This document shows, one piece after another, positions 51,913-60,109 of a DNA stretch of 64,000 bases (the stretch's first letter is position 1; each line of letters opens with the position of its first letter). A model generated the notes under the pieces. The model saw only the letters and a list, made by a program, of their open reading frames with translations, was not told where the DNA came from and ran no database searches. The DNA is from Clostridiales bacterium UBA1758 (GTDB taxonomy: Bacteria > Bacillota > Clostridia > Oscillospirales > UBA1758), in the NCBI GenBank assembly GCA_002315595.1, contig DCHG01000067.1, positions 1 to 64,000 of the forward strand, in the 5' to 3' direction. The position numbers and the translations under genes are program-made.

Positions 51913-54228
51913 ATGTTTGTTCCCGAAAGAGTTAAACTGGCGAAGGTCGAAAACATCGGCGGCGTGCCGTCCCTTACCGTTGACGGCAAACCCATTGGCG
52001 CGATGACATTTCAGTGGGCACTCGGCGATCAGAGTGCCGAACAACTGAAAAGTCTCGGGAAAGCCGGAATTGAACTGTACTTCCTGCGCATTTCCATCAG
52101 CGATCCCGAAAAATTGGATGAATTTAAGCAGAGTTTGCATGAACACGTCAGGGTTTTGAAAGAAAATGTTCCGAATGCCAAAGCGATTATTTGGCTGACG
52201 GTTATGCCGTATGACGGATTTCAGGATAAATTCCCGGACGATGTCGTCGTATTCAATGACGGCAAAACGGGCGGTTGGCTGAGCCATGACTTCATGCGTC
52301 TGCCGAATAACGACACGCCACGTTTCTCTCACGCTTCGGAAGCGTGGAAGCACGAAGTGGCGGGAATGTTCCGCGAGGTCGTCAGGGAAGTCAACAATAC
52401 CGACCTTGCCGATACCATCATCGGCTACTTCCTATTCTCACTCTGCTATGAGTGGAGTTGGTTCTGGGATTACGATGTCGACAACCGTTGCCAGGAATAC
52501 TCCAAAGCAATGGAGTATGCGTTCAGAAATTATCTCATTGAAAAATATCATGGCAGCCTGAAAGCACTTCGTGCGGCGTGGAAGGATCCGAATGTCACCT
52601 TCGGCACTGCGCAATTGCCGAGTTTTGAACAAAAACGCACCCCGACCTACGGTCGATTTTGGGATCCCGACAAGAGCGCGCAACTCATTGACTACGCCGA
52701 GATTCACGCCGAAACCGTCACCGAGAAACTCGAATATTTCTCGAAGATTCTCAAGGAAGAAAGCGGATTTAAGGCAGTTGTCGGGTCGTTCTGGGGCTAT
52801 TTGATGAATCAGGATCACCTCTGGGGCGGCCAGGCACGCTTTAAGCGCATGATGGATTGCCCGTACCTCGATTTCTGGTCTGCACCGTACACCTATGAAA
52901 ACAAGACAAACGGCGATTTTGCGTCGATGCGTTACCTCATCAAGTCCCTGCAAAAGCACAATAAACTCTATTTTGCCGAAGCCGACACCTTCATTCACGA
53001 CTCGGCAGAAGGCTCACATAAACATCACGGGTGCCCGATGTCGACGTATTATGAGTCCGGTGAACTCCTCAAACGCGACTATGTCTATCCGCTTTGCGAA
53101 GGTACGCAGGCATGGTGGATCGACTGGTCAAGCGGGGCTAGCCAATATGATGAGCGTCAGTATCTGCCGCTTATGCGTAGAATGCAGGAAATCAGCCGTG
53201 ATGCGTTCAAGATGCCGCGTGGTGGTGTTTCCGACATTGCGGGCATCGTCGATCAGGAGTCATTGATCACCTATGTGCCGAAAGTCAACGCCAAAAACCC
53301 CGCCAATGTCGTCATCACCGATATTGCCCATACGCCGGAGGAAGCCGAACGCAAGTTCCCGGCAGGTTTGACATTTAACGCGATCGACCGTTTCCGTGTA
53401 CATGAACTGCCGCGAATCGGTGCACCGGTGGATTTCTACGAAACCGACGATGTTCTCGACGGTCAGGGCAGAAAACACAAGATGTATATCTTTATGAACA
53501 ACTATGTCGTCGACACGGAAGAAAGAGAACGCATAGAAAAATACCTCAAACGCGACGGAAATGTCCTTGTGTTCATGTACGGTGCGGGATTGCTTCAACC
53601 GAATGCGGAGGTCACCGCGGGTGCCGAAAACGTGACCGAACTGACCGGCATCCATATGAAGGTCGAAATGATTGAACAGCGTGCGAGAATGAAGACCGTT
53701 TCGGGTGCGTCCGCGATTCTTCCGGGATTGAAAGACGGCGAGGAAATCGGTGATTTCGAACGTATGGTCGACTGCGGATTTGATTTCAAGGCAAATTCCG
53801 AGGTTCCGTTCAAGCCTGCCCCAAACCGTATTGATCCCGTCATCTATGCCGACGATCGGGACGCAAAGACTTTGGCGGAGTATGTCGAAGGCGGAAAGCC
53901 CGCCTTTGTTATGAAGGAATTTGACAACTGGACGAGTATTTATGTCGGATCTCCGGCGGTGCAGGCGTATGTCCTCCGTGCCATTGCCAAAAAGGCGGGC
54001 GCGCACCTCTATGTCGACGACGAGGATATTATCGTCTATGCGAATGAAAGTTTTGTCGGCTTGCACACCGCGACCGCGGGAAAGAGGACGATCCGTTTGC
54101 CCGAAAAGGCGAATGTGTGCGAAGCCTTCGACAAGCGCGAGATCGGAAGGAATATCGACAACTTTGTTGAACAGATTCCTGCGGGAACGACCAGATTGTA
54201 CTGTCTGCGTCCCGAATTACTTGACTGA
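51913..54228 (+). CDS. beta-galactosidase-like glycoside hydrolase (GH42-like, clan A)
   Basis: The protein has 771 residues without signal peptide; the ATG follows GGAGGAAG. The TIM barrel (about 30-470) has FSLCYEWSWFWDYDVDNR near 176-193 with a candidate acid/base Glu and LYFAEADTFIHDSAEGSH near 354-372 with the candidate nucleophile Glu. Residues about 480-680 look like the Rossmann-like trimerisation domain of GH42 proteins, ending with a beta-rich tail. It would release a terminal galactose or related sugar from an imported oligosaccharide. The transporter and the isomerase downstream suggest a sugar-use operon. Confidence 0.8.
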   Translation: MFVPERVKLAKVENIGGVPSLTVDGKPIGAMTFQWALGDQSAEQLKSLGKAGIELYFLRISISDPEKLDEFKQSLHEHVRVLKENVPNAKAIIWLTVMPYDGFQDKFPDDVVVFNDGKTGGWLSHDFMRLPNNDTPRFSHASEAWKHEVAGMFREVVREVNNTDLADTIIGYFLFSLCYEWSWFWDYDVDNRCQEYSKAMEYAFRNYLIEKYHGSLKALRAAWKDPNVTFGTAQLPSFEQKRTPTYGRFWDPDKSAQLIDYAEIHAETVTEKLEYFSKILKEESGFKAVVGSFWGYLMNQDHLWGGQARFKRMMDCPYLDFWSAPYTYENKTNGDFASMRYLIKSLQKHNKLYFAEADTFIHDSAEGSHKHHGCPMSTYYESGELLKRDYVYPLCEGTQAWWIDWSSGASQYDERQYLPLMRRMQEISRDAFKMPRGGVSDIAGIVDQESLITYVPKVNAKNPANVVITDIAHTPEEAERKFPAGLTFNAIDRFRVHELPRIGAPVDFYETDDVLDGQGRKHKMYIFMNNYVVDTEERERIEKYLKRDGNVLVFMYGAGLLQPNAEVTAGAENVTELTGIHMKVEMIEQRARMKTVSGASAILPGLKDGEEIGDFERMVDCGFDFKANSEVPFKPAPNRIDPVIYADDRDAKTLAEYVEGGKPAFVMKEFDNWTSIYVGSPAVQAYVLRAIAKKAGAHLYVDDEDIIVYANESFVGLHTATAGKRTIRLPEKANVCEAFDKREIGRNIDNFVEQIPAGTTRLYCLRPELLD

Positions 54229-54343
54229 TTGGAGAAAAACACTTGAAAAGTGAAAAAAAAACACTCCGAGTGATTAAAAAATATGCGCTGTATTTGCGCA
54301 GACAGGTGAAAATCAAGGGAAATAAAGGAGAGTAGGAAACAAG

Positions 54344-55210
54344 ATGCCCGGATTTCTTTTCTTTATCTTCCAACCGCTTTTGTCCAATGCGAAGGTAATG
54401 TTGCAGGGTGGACTTGTGCGAAAGCACAACAAAACGCTCGCCGATACGGTGCTGATCAATGCGTGGATATTTGCCGCGGTAACACTTATTATGGGGGCGC
54501 TGTTTTTCCGACAGTTGCCCCCGATCGGACTGGTGTTGCTCGCCATACTCGGCGGGGCACTTGCATCGGGTTTTCAGATCTGTTACAGTTCCGCATTCCG
54601 TTCGGGACCGATCTCAATCACCTGCGTGATCGTGTCATTTGCAGTTGTGTTCCCGGTGTTGGGCGGATTGCTGATCTACGATGAAAAACTTTCCACACTT
54701 CGGATCGCTGCCCTTGTTCTGACGGCGATCACGTTTTTGCTCATCCCGGAACGAACGGGCGGAAAGGTCAATCGTCGTTGGTTGATTTTTTCGCTTTCGG
54801 CAATGGTTTGCTCCGGTACCAGTAATTTTTTGCAATTGATTGTATCACGCACGGCGGGCTTTGCGGATTATTCCAATGAATTCATCGTCCTTTGCTTCGC
54901 CGTTGCATCGGCGCTCTGTTTTTTGATCGGCACGCCGTGGCAAAAGCGTGATGGCGGTATTTTCCACCCGACGAAAAAGGTGCTTTTGACCGTTCTCGGG
55001 ATCGGATTGGCGTTGGGACTTTACAATATTCTCACGCCGATGGCACTCAAAAGCGGAATTGATGCGTCGAAGTATTTTCCGTTGATGAATGTAATCATTA
55101 TGATCGTGGTGCTGATTTCGGACTTCATCTTCTATCGCCATATTCCAAAGGGAAGACAGTGGATCGGCATTGTGACCGCGATCATCGGATCGGTGCTGAT
55201 CAATTTATAA
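54344..55210 (+). CDS. EamA/DMT-superfamily transporter
   Basis: The protein has 288 residues with about ten membrane helices. It contains EamA-type segments such as GALFFRQLPPIGLVLLAILG and AALVLTAITFLLIPER, and ends SVLINL. The ATG at 54344 follows AAAGGAGAG. Its place between the beta-galactosidase-like gene and the isomerase gene suggests transport of a sugar or sugar acid, but the family is broad. Confidence 0.85.
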   Translation: MPGFLFFIFQPLLSNAKVMLQGGLVRKHNKTLADTVLINAWIFAAVTLIMGALFFRQLPPIGLVLLAILGGALASGFQICYSSAFRSGPISITCVIVSFAVVFPVLGGLLIYDEKLSTLRIAALVLTAITFLLIPERTGGKVNRRWLIFSLSAMVCSGTSNFLQLIVSRTAGFADYSNEFIVLCFAVASALCFLIGTPWQKRDGGIFHPTKKVLLTVLGIGLALGLYNILTPMALKSGIDASKYFPLMNVIIMIVVLISDFIFYRHIPKGRQWIGIVTAIIGSVLINL

Positions 55211-55237
55211 AGTGTAATTTCAGAAAGGAATGTATAT

Positions 55238-56137
55238 ATGTTTGACATTTCCATCGGAACGCTGATTCCGGCATTGAGTGCGAAGGCACTGATCCCACAA
55301 CTGAACCAAAAGGGGTTTGAATCGTACGAACTGAACATCGACGAAATCGACCCGCGCACTTTCGATTTTGACGCGTTTGCGGACGAAATTTTACCGCTTC
55401 TTGACGGCAGAACGGTTTCGGCTTGCGGTTTTTATCGAAATCCGATCAAAAATCGGGACGAAAAAGAAATGCTCATTGCGCTGATCCGAAATTTGAGCAA
55501 ATTGAATTGTAATGTGATCGGTGCATTTGCGGGTGGCTTGCCCGACAAATCGATCCCCGAAACGATTTCCGCATATGCGGAAACATGGAAGGAGATCGGT
55601 GATGTCGCGGGTGAGTGCGGCGTCAAGATCGGCTTTGAGGGTTGCGGGAACGGATGGAACGGCGGAAGCCACAACATCGCGTACTGCTCGGATGCGTGGG
55701 ATCTGATGTTTGACGCACTCGATCACCCGGCACTCGGATTGGAATGGGAGCCGTGTCACGCGCTTGAAATTCTTGCCGATCCGATCGCCCAACTTCGTCA
55801 ATACGCCAGCCGTGTCGTACATATCCACGGCAAGGACGGCACGGTCGCATGGGACGTCATTTCCCGCTATGGCGTCAATGCCGGCAGGCAATATATGTGG
55901 AATCGTACGCCGGGATTCGGTGACACGAACTGGGCAGATATTTTTACGATCCTGTTGCAGACGGGCTTTGTAGGGGCTTGCGATATTGAGGGTTATCACG
56001 ACCCCGTGCATTACGACGATATGGAATGGACGGCGCAGGCAACTGCGGTTGAGTATCTGAAACGTTGTCGTGGCGGCGTCGAATATTTTGCCGGACCGAG
56101 TGAATATCGTGGATATCAGGGCGCAAGAAAAAAGTGA
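55238..56137 (+). CDS. sugar phosphate isomerase/epimerase (AP endonuclease 2 / XylI-like TIM barrel)
   Basis: The protein has 299 residues. TIM-barrel metal-site residues appear in VKIGFEGCGNGWNGGSHNIA near 130-148 (Glu), GLEWEPCHALEIL near 164-178 (Glu, His), VVHIHGKDGT near 192-201 (His) and GACDIEGYHDP near 247-257 (Glu, His). The family interconverts ketoses and aldoses or epimerises sugar acids with a divalent metal. It lies 27 bases after the transporter gene and is probably co-transcribed with it. Confidence 0.88.
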   Translation: MFDISIGTLIPALSAKALIPQLNQKGFESYELNIDEIDPRTFDFDAFADEILPLLDGRTVSACGFYRNPIKNRDEKEMLIALIRNLSKLNCNVIGAFAGGLPDKSIPETISAYAETWKEIGDVAGECGVKIGFEGCGNGWNGGSHNIAYCSDAWDLMFDALDHPALGLEWEPCHALEILADPIAQLRQYASRVVHIHGKDGTVAWDVISRYGVNAGRQYMWNRTPGFGDTNWADIFTILLQTGFVGACDIEGYHDPVHYDDMEWTAQATAVEYLKRCRGGVEYFAGPSEYRGYQGARKK

Positions 56138-56157
56138 CCGATTTTCGGGCAAAACGC

Positions 56158-56186
56158 TTGACTTCATAATAGATCATCGGTATAAT
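56158..56186 (+). promoter_or_regulatory. strong promoter of the multidrug exporter leader
   Basis: TTGACT (56158-56163) and TATAAT (56181-56186) are 17 bases apart, giving a predicted transcript start near 56193. Confidence 0.85.
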
Positions 56187-56226
56187 AACAATTGTTACGA
56201 AATTAACCGAAAGGAGGCGAACAAGC

Positions 56227-56298
56227 ATGACAAAACTCAGTTTAAGTCGGAATTTTCAAAATAATAACGGCGCGGTGCTGTTCGCCTTTTGCGCATAA
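56227..56298 (+). CDS. 23-residue leader peptide for transcription attenuation
   Basis: The short ORF has the excellent site AAAGGAGG 9 bases before its ATG. It encodes MTKLSLSRNFQNNNGAVLFA plus FCA, then TAA. It lies between the strong promoter and an intrinsic terminator, well before the ABC exporter genes. In B. subtilis, bmrB ahead of bmrCD and many other drug-exporter leaders work this way: ribosome stalling on the leader relieves termination. The peptide has no known homologue that I can name. Confidence 0.72.
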   Translation: MTKLSLSRNFQNNNGAVLFAFCA

Positions 56299-56360
56299 TT
56301 TCTACGCTTTTACGCAAACAGACGGGCGTTCCGCGGGATCGGGATGCCCGTTTTATTTTT
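56283..56360 (+). promoter_or_regulatory. attenuator: antiterminator and terminator downstream of the leader ORF
   Basis: The terminator stem is ACGGGCGTTCC (56322-56332) with GGGATGCCCGT (56341-56351), 11 pairs including G-T, followed by TTTATTTTT. The leader end TTTGCG (56288-56293) can pair with CGCAAA (56313-56318), and CGCC (56283-56286) with GGCG (56325-56328). That alternative would use the terminator's 5' arm. Ribosome position on the leader ORF would decide between them. Confidence 0.7.
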
Positions 56361-56399
56361 ATATGATGTAGGTTTGAACTGCAAACCGGGAAGGAAGTC

Positions 56400-58229
56400 A
56401 TGGAAGAAAAAAAGAGGAAGAAATCTTCTCCACTCGGATTGATTTGGGGCTTTTCGAGAGGAGCAAGAGGCAATTTTGTTGCGGCGGTTGTGTTTTCGCT
56501 TGTCAGTATTGTTTTGAGTTCTCTTGTTCCGCAGGTCATTCGAATTACGGTCGACTCCATTATCGGCGATTATGAATTTGCCCTGCCGCAATTTGTGATC
56601 GACTGGATCGAAGCCATCGGCGGCAGAGAAATGATTCGCACGCATTTGATCTTTTGCGCCGCGGGAATTGTTGTTTTTTCGGCATTGTCGGGGCTTTGCA
56701 ACTACGGCTCGCGTATGAATATTATGAGTGGCACGGAAAAGGTTGTTAAATCCATGCGTGACCGCTTGTTTTCCCATGTTCAGCGACTGCCGTTTGCGTG
56801 GCATGTGATGAACCAGACGGGCGATATCATCCAGCGTTGTACTTCGGATGTCGAGGTCATTCGAAACTTCATCTCCGGGCAACTTTTGGAGGTTGTGCGA
56901 ACGGTCATCCTTATCACGGTGTCGTTGTTTATGCTGTTCCGTATCAATGGGGAACTTGCATTCATTGTCGCTGCATTTATTCCGTTTGTCATGTTGTATT
57001 CGGGTTTCTTCTTTTCGAAGATTGCAAAAAACTTTATGACCGCGGATGAGGCAGAAGGTGATCTGACCGTTGATATTCAGGAAAATCTGACCGGCGTTCG
57101 TGTTGTCCGTGCATTCGGACGCGAACGGTATGAAGTCGATAAATTCGATAAAAAGAATAACTTTTTTGCCGATCTTTGGATCCGTGTCGGCAAATTGTTC
57201 AGCGCCTATTGGAGTATCGGCGACCTTGTAATGATGGGACAGATCTTGACAATGATCGTCTTGGGTGCGATTTATGCCGCAAATGGCAAACTCTCCATCG
57301 GCGAATTCACGGTCTTTATCACCTATGTTCAAACCATTGCATGGCCGGTCAGAGCCCTTGGTCGGGTAATTTCCGAAATGAGCAAGACAGGCGTTTCCGT
57401 TGAGCGTCTGCGCGAGATCCTTGACGCCGACGAAGAACCCGCCGAACCAGAAGCCACTAAGCCCGACCTCAATCAAACCATCCGCTTTGACCACGTGACT
57501 TTCGGTTATGAGAACGCGAAGGTTTTGAAAGATGTTTCGTTTGACATCAAGCCGGGCACCGTTTTCGGCATTCTCGGTTCGACGGGATCGGGAAAATCCA
57601 CGATCACTTATCTTCTCAACCGCCTTTACGATTTGCCCGAAAACAGCGGCGAAATCACCATCGGCGGTGTAAATATCAAAAAGATTGACCGCGAATATCT
57701 TCGTAAAAACGTCGGACTTGTTTTGCAGGAACCATTCCTCTTTTCCAAGACGATTTTCGAAAATATCCGTGTTGCATCGGACGAAGCCGACCTCAACGAG
57801 GTCCGTCGAAACGCAAAGATCGCCGCAGTGGACGATTCCATTATCGGATTTGCACAGGGTTATGACACCGTTGTCGGTGAACGCGGCGTAACGCTTTCGG
57901 GCGGACAAAAACAACGCGTCGCCATTGCGCGTACTCTAATGCTCGGTGCGCCGATTATGATCTTCGACGACTCGATGTCTGCGGTGGATATGGAAACCGA
58001 CGCAAAGATTCGTGAAGCACTTCGCGCAAACACCGGGGCTTCGACGGTCATTTTGATCTCGCACCGTATCAATACTCTGATGCATTCCGAAAAGATCCTC
58101 GTTCTCGATGACGGAGAAGTATGCGAACTTGGCACACACGAGGAATTGATTGCCAAAAACGGCATCTACAAGAGAATTTTCGATATCCAGTCCAATACCG
58201 GGGATGAGGAGGTGAGCACGAATGAATGA
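56400..58229 (+). CDS. multidrug ABC exporter half-transporter, degenerate-site subunit (BmrC/LmrC-like)
   Basis: The protein has 609 residues: six transmembrane helices (about 20-330) and an ATPase domain. Walker A GSTGSGKST is near 393, the signature [10 protein letters not shown] is canonical, and Walker B MIFDDSMSAVD has Asp in place of the catalytic Glu. This is the pattern of the inactive site in heterodimeric exporters. The start has GGAAGGAAG upstream. Its stop overlaps the partner gene by 8 bases. Confidence 0.93.
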   Translation: MEEKKRKKSSPLGLIWGFSRGARGNFVAAVVFSLVSIVLSSLVPQVIRITVDSIIGDYEFALPQFVIDWIEAIGGREMIRTHLIFCAAGIVVFSALSGLCNYGSRMNIMSGTEKVVKSMRDRLFSHVQRLPFAWHVMNQTGDIIQRCTSDVEVIRNFISGQLLEVVRTVILITVSLFMLFRINGELAFIVAAFIPFVMLYSGFFFSKIAKNFMTADEAEGDLTVDIQENLTGVRVVRAFGRERYEVDKFDKKNNFFADLWIRVGKLFSAYWSIGDLVMMGQILTMIVLGAIYAANGKLSIGEFTVFITYVQTIAWPVRALGRVISEMSKTGVSVERLREILDADEEPAEPEATKPDLNQTIRFDHVTFGYENAKVLKDVSFDIKPGTVFGILGSTGSGKSTITYLLNRLYDLPENSGEITIGGVNIKKIDREYLRKNVGLVLQEPFLFSKTIFENIRVASDEADLNEVRRNAKIAAVDDSIIGFAQGYDTVVGERGVTLSGGQKQRVAIARTLMLGAPIMIFDDSMSAVDMETDAKIREALRANTGASTVILISHRINTLMHSEKILVLDDGEVCELGTHEELIAKNGIYKRIFDIQSNTGDEEVSTNE

Positions 58230-60048
58230 GAATGAGGAAGTTGTCGGCAAACAGAGCCTTGACCTCAAGGTTTGGAAAAAACTATGGCCGTTTGTCAAGC
58301 CCTATTGGGGCAGGATTCTCGGTATCATTTTCATGATGATTTTCAGCGCCGGCGTCGATGTCGCTATGCCGCTTATGTTGAGTTATGCGGTCGACAATTT
58401 TGTCACACCGCGTGTCACAACGGGTATTGTGCCGTTTACGGTCGTTTACGGTACGATCGCGTTATTGCAGATTTTTTCGACTTATGCGTTCTGTCGATTC
58501 TGCTGGGCGATCGAAATGCGGCTCGGCCGTGACCTCAAGCGTGCAACCTTTTACCACCTGCAAAAACTATCGTTCTCCTATTACAATCAAAACTCCGTCG
58601 GGTATCTTGTCGCCCGCGTGATGAGCGATACCGGCCGTATCAGCGGTATGGTCGCATGGGGCGCGGTCGATCTGTTTTGGGGCGTGACCTACATCATCGG
58701 CGTGTTCGTCGCCATGTTGTGCATCAATTTCCGCCTTGCGATCCTTGTCATTCTCGTTGTCCCGGTCATTGTATTTCTCACGAAATTTTTCCAAAAGCGT
58801 ATTCTTGCCACAAACCGCAAGGTGCGTTCGCTGAATTCAAAAATCACGGGTGCATATAATGAAGGAATTACCGGTGCGAAAACATCGAAAACCCTCGTCA
58901 TCGAGAGTAAGAACGATCGCGATTTTGAGGAACTTACCGGTGAAATGTACCGTGAGTCTATGCACTTGACGCGTCTGAACGCCGTGTTCATCCCGATTAT
59001 CACCTTTGCGGGATCTTTTGCGGCGGCAATCGTTTTGGCAAGAGGCGGTCATCAGGTCATGAACGGCGTGATCAAGTACGGCGTGCTTTCTGCGTTCATC
59101 ACCTACGCGCTTTCCGTCCTTGATCCGATACAAAACGTTGCACGAACCATCGCCGATGTCATTGCGACACAGGTTAATGTCGAACGCGTTTCCGCACTCA
59201 TGGAACATCCCGAAGATATTAAGGACTCCGTCGAGATCGAAGCCAAATACGGCGACTGCTTTGAGCCGAAGCAGGAGAACTGGGAACCGATCCACGGCGA
59301 TATCGAATTCAAAGATGTATGGTTCAAATACCCGGATGGGGACGATTACATTCTGGAAAATTTTAATCTGAAAATACCCGCAGGAACGACTGTTGCCATC
59401 GTCGGAGAAACCGGGGCAGGTAAGTCAACACTGGTCAATCTCGCCTGCCGTTTCTTCGAGCCGAACAAGGGACAGATCCTCATCGACGGCGTCGACTATC
59501 GCGAAAGAAGCCAACTTTGGCTCCATTCGGGGCTCGGTTATGTGTTACAAAACCCGCATTTGTTCTCCGGAAGTGTACGCGAAAACATTCGTTACGGTCG
59601 TCTTGATGCGACGGATGATGAGGTTGCCGAAGCCGCGAAACTCGTCAGTGCCGACACGGTGGTGGCGAAACTTGAAAAGGGATATGACAGCGATGTCGGC
59701 GAAGGCGGCGACCGTCTTTCGACCGGCGAAAAACAGTTGATCTCCTTTGCACGTGCGGTGCTTGCCGATCCGCCGATCTTTGTCCTCGACGAAGCGACGA
59801 GTTCTATCGACACCGAAACCGAGCAATTGATCCAAAACGCGATTTCGCATATTTTGAAGGGAAGGACATCCTTTCTTATCGCTCATCGTCTTTCGACGAT
59901 CCGTCGTGCAGACCTGATTTTGGTCGTCCGCGACGGCAAGATCATCGAGCAGGGCACGCACGATGAACTCATCGCGTCCAAGGGCTATTATGAATCGCTT
60001 TACAAAAAGCAGTTTTCCGCCGAGGCGGAAGAAAATATACTTCACTAA
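58222..60048 (+). CDS. multidrug ABC exporter half-transporter, active-site subunit (BmrD/LmrD-like)
   Basis: The protein has 608 residues with six transmembrane helices and an ATPase domain. Walker A GETGAGKST is near 393, Walker B PIFVLDEATSSIDTE has the catalytic Glu, and the signature DRLSTGEKQ is degenerate. Together with the partner, the degenerate site would pair the Asp-type Walker B of the partner with this LSTGE, as expected for a heterodimer. It exports hydrophobic drugs or lipids. The gene pair is under leader-peptide attenuation. Confidence 0.93.
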   Translation: MNENEEVVGKQSLDLKVWKKLWPFVKPYWGRILGIIFMMIFSAGVDVAMPLMLSYAVDNFVTPRVTTGIVPFTVVYGTIALLQIFSTYAFCRFCWAIEMRLGRDLKRATFYHLQKLSFSYYNQNSVGYLVARVMSDTGRISGMVAWGAVDLFWGVTYIIGVFVAMLCINFRLAILVILVVPVIVFLTKFFQKRILATNRKVRSLNSKITGAYNEGITGAKTSKTLVIESKNDRDFEELTGEMYRESMHLTRLNAVFIPIITFAGSFAAAIVLARGGHQVMNGVIKYGVLSAFITYALSVLDPIQNVARTIADVIATQVNVERVSALMEHPEDIKDSVEIEAKYGDCFEPKQENWEPIHGDIEFKDVWFKYPDGDDYILENFNLKIPAGTTVAIVGETGAGKSTLVNLACRFFEPNKGQILIDGVDYRERSQLWLHSGLGYVLQNPHLFSGSVRENIRYGRLDATDDEVAEAAKLVSADTVVAKLEKGYDSDVGEGGDRLSTGEKQLISFARAVLADPPIFVLDEATSSIDTETEQLIQNAISHILKGRTSFLIAHRLSTIRRADLILVVRDGKIIEQGTHDELIASKGYYESLYKKQFSAEAEENILH

Positions 60049-60050
60049 TA

Positions 60051-60088
60051 AAAAGGAGTGTCATCCGCGGATGACACTCCTTTTTTAA
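60051..60088. terminator. bidirectional terminator between the exporter and thrS
   Basis: AAAAGGAGTGTCATCC and GGATGACACTCCTTTT flank GCG with A and T tails on the two sides. Confidence 0.88.
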
Positions 60089-60109
60089 TTGTAAACGGGA
60101 AACGATGAA

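Noticed and set aside
56310..57914. A 534-codon minus-strand frame opposite the exporter gene
   Set aside because: It has no domain content, is rich in His and Arg in an irregular way, and overlaps the ABC gene completely.
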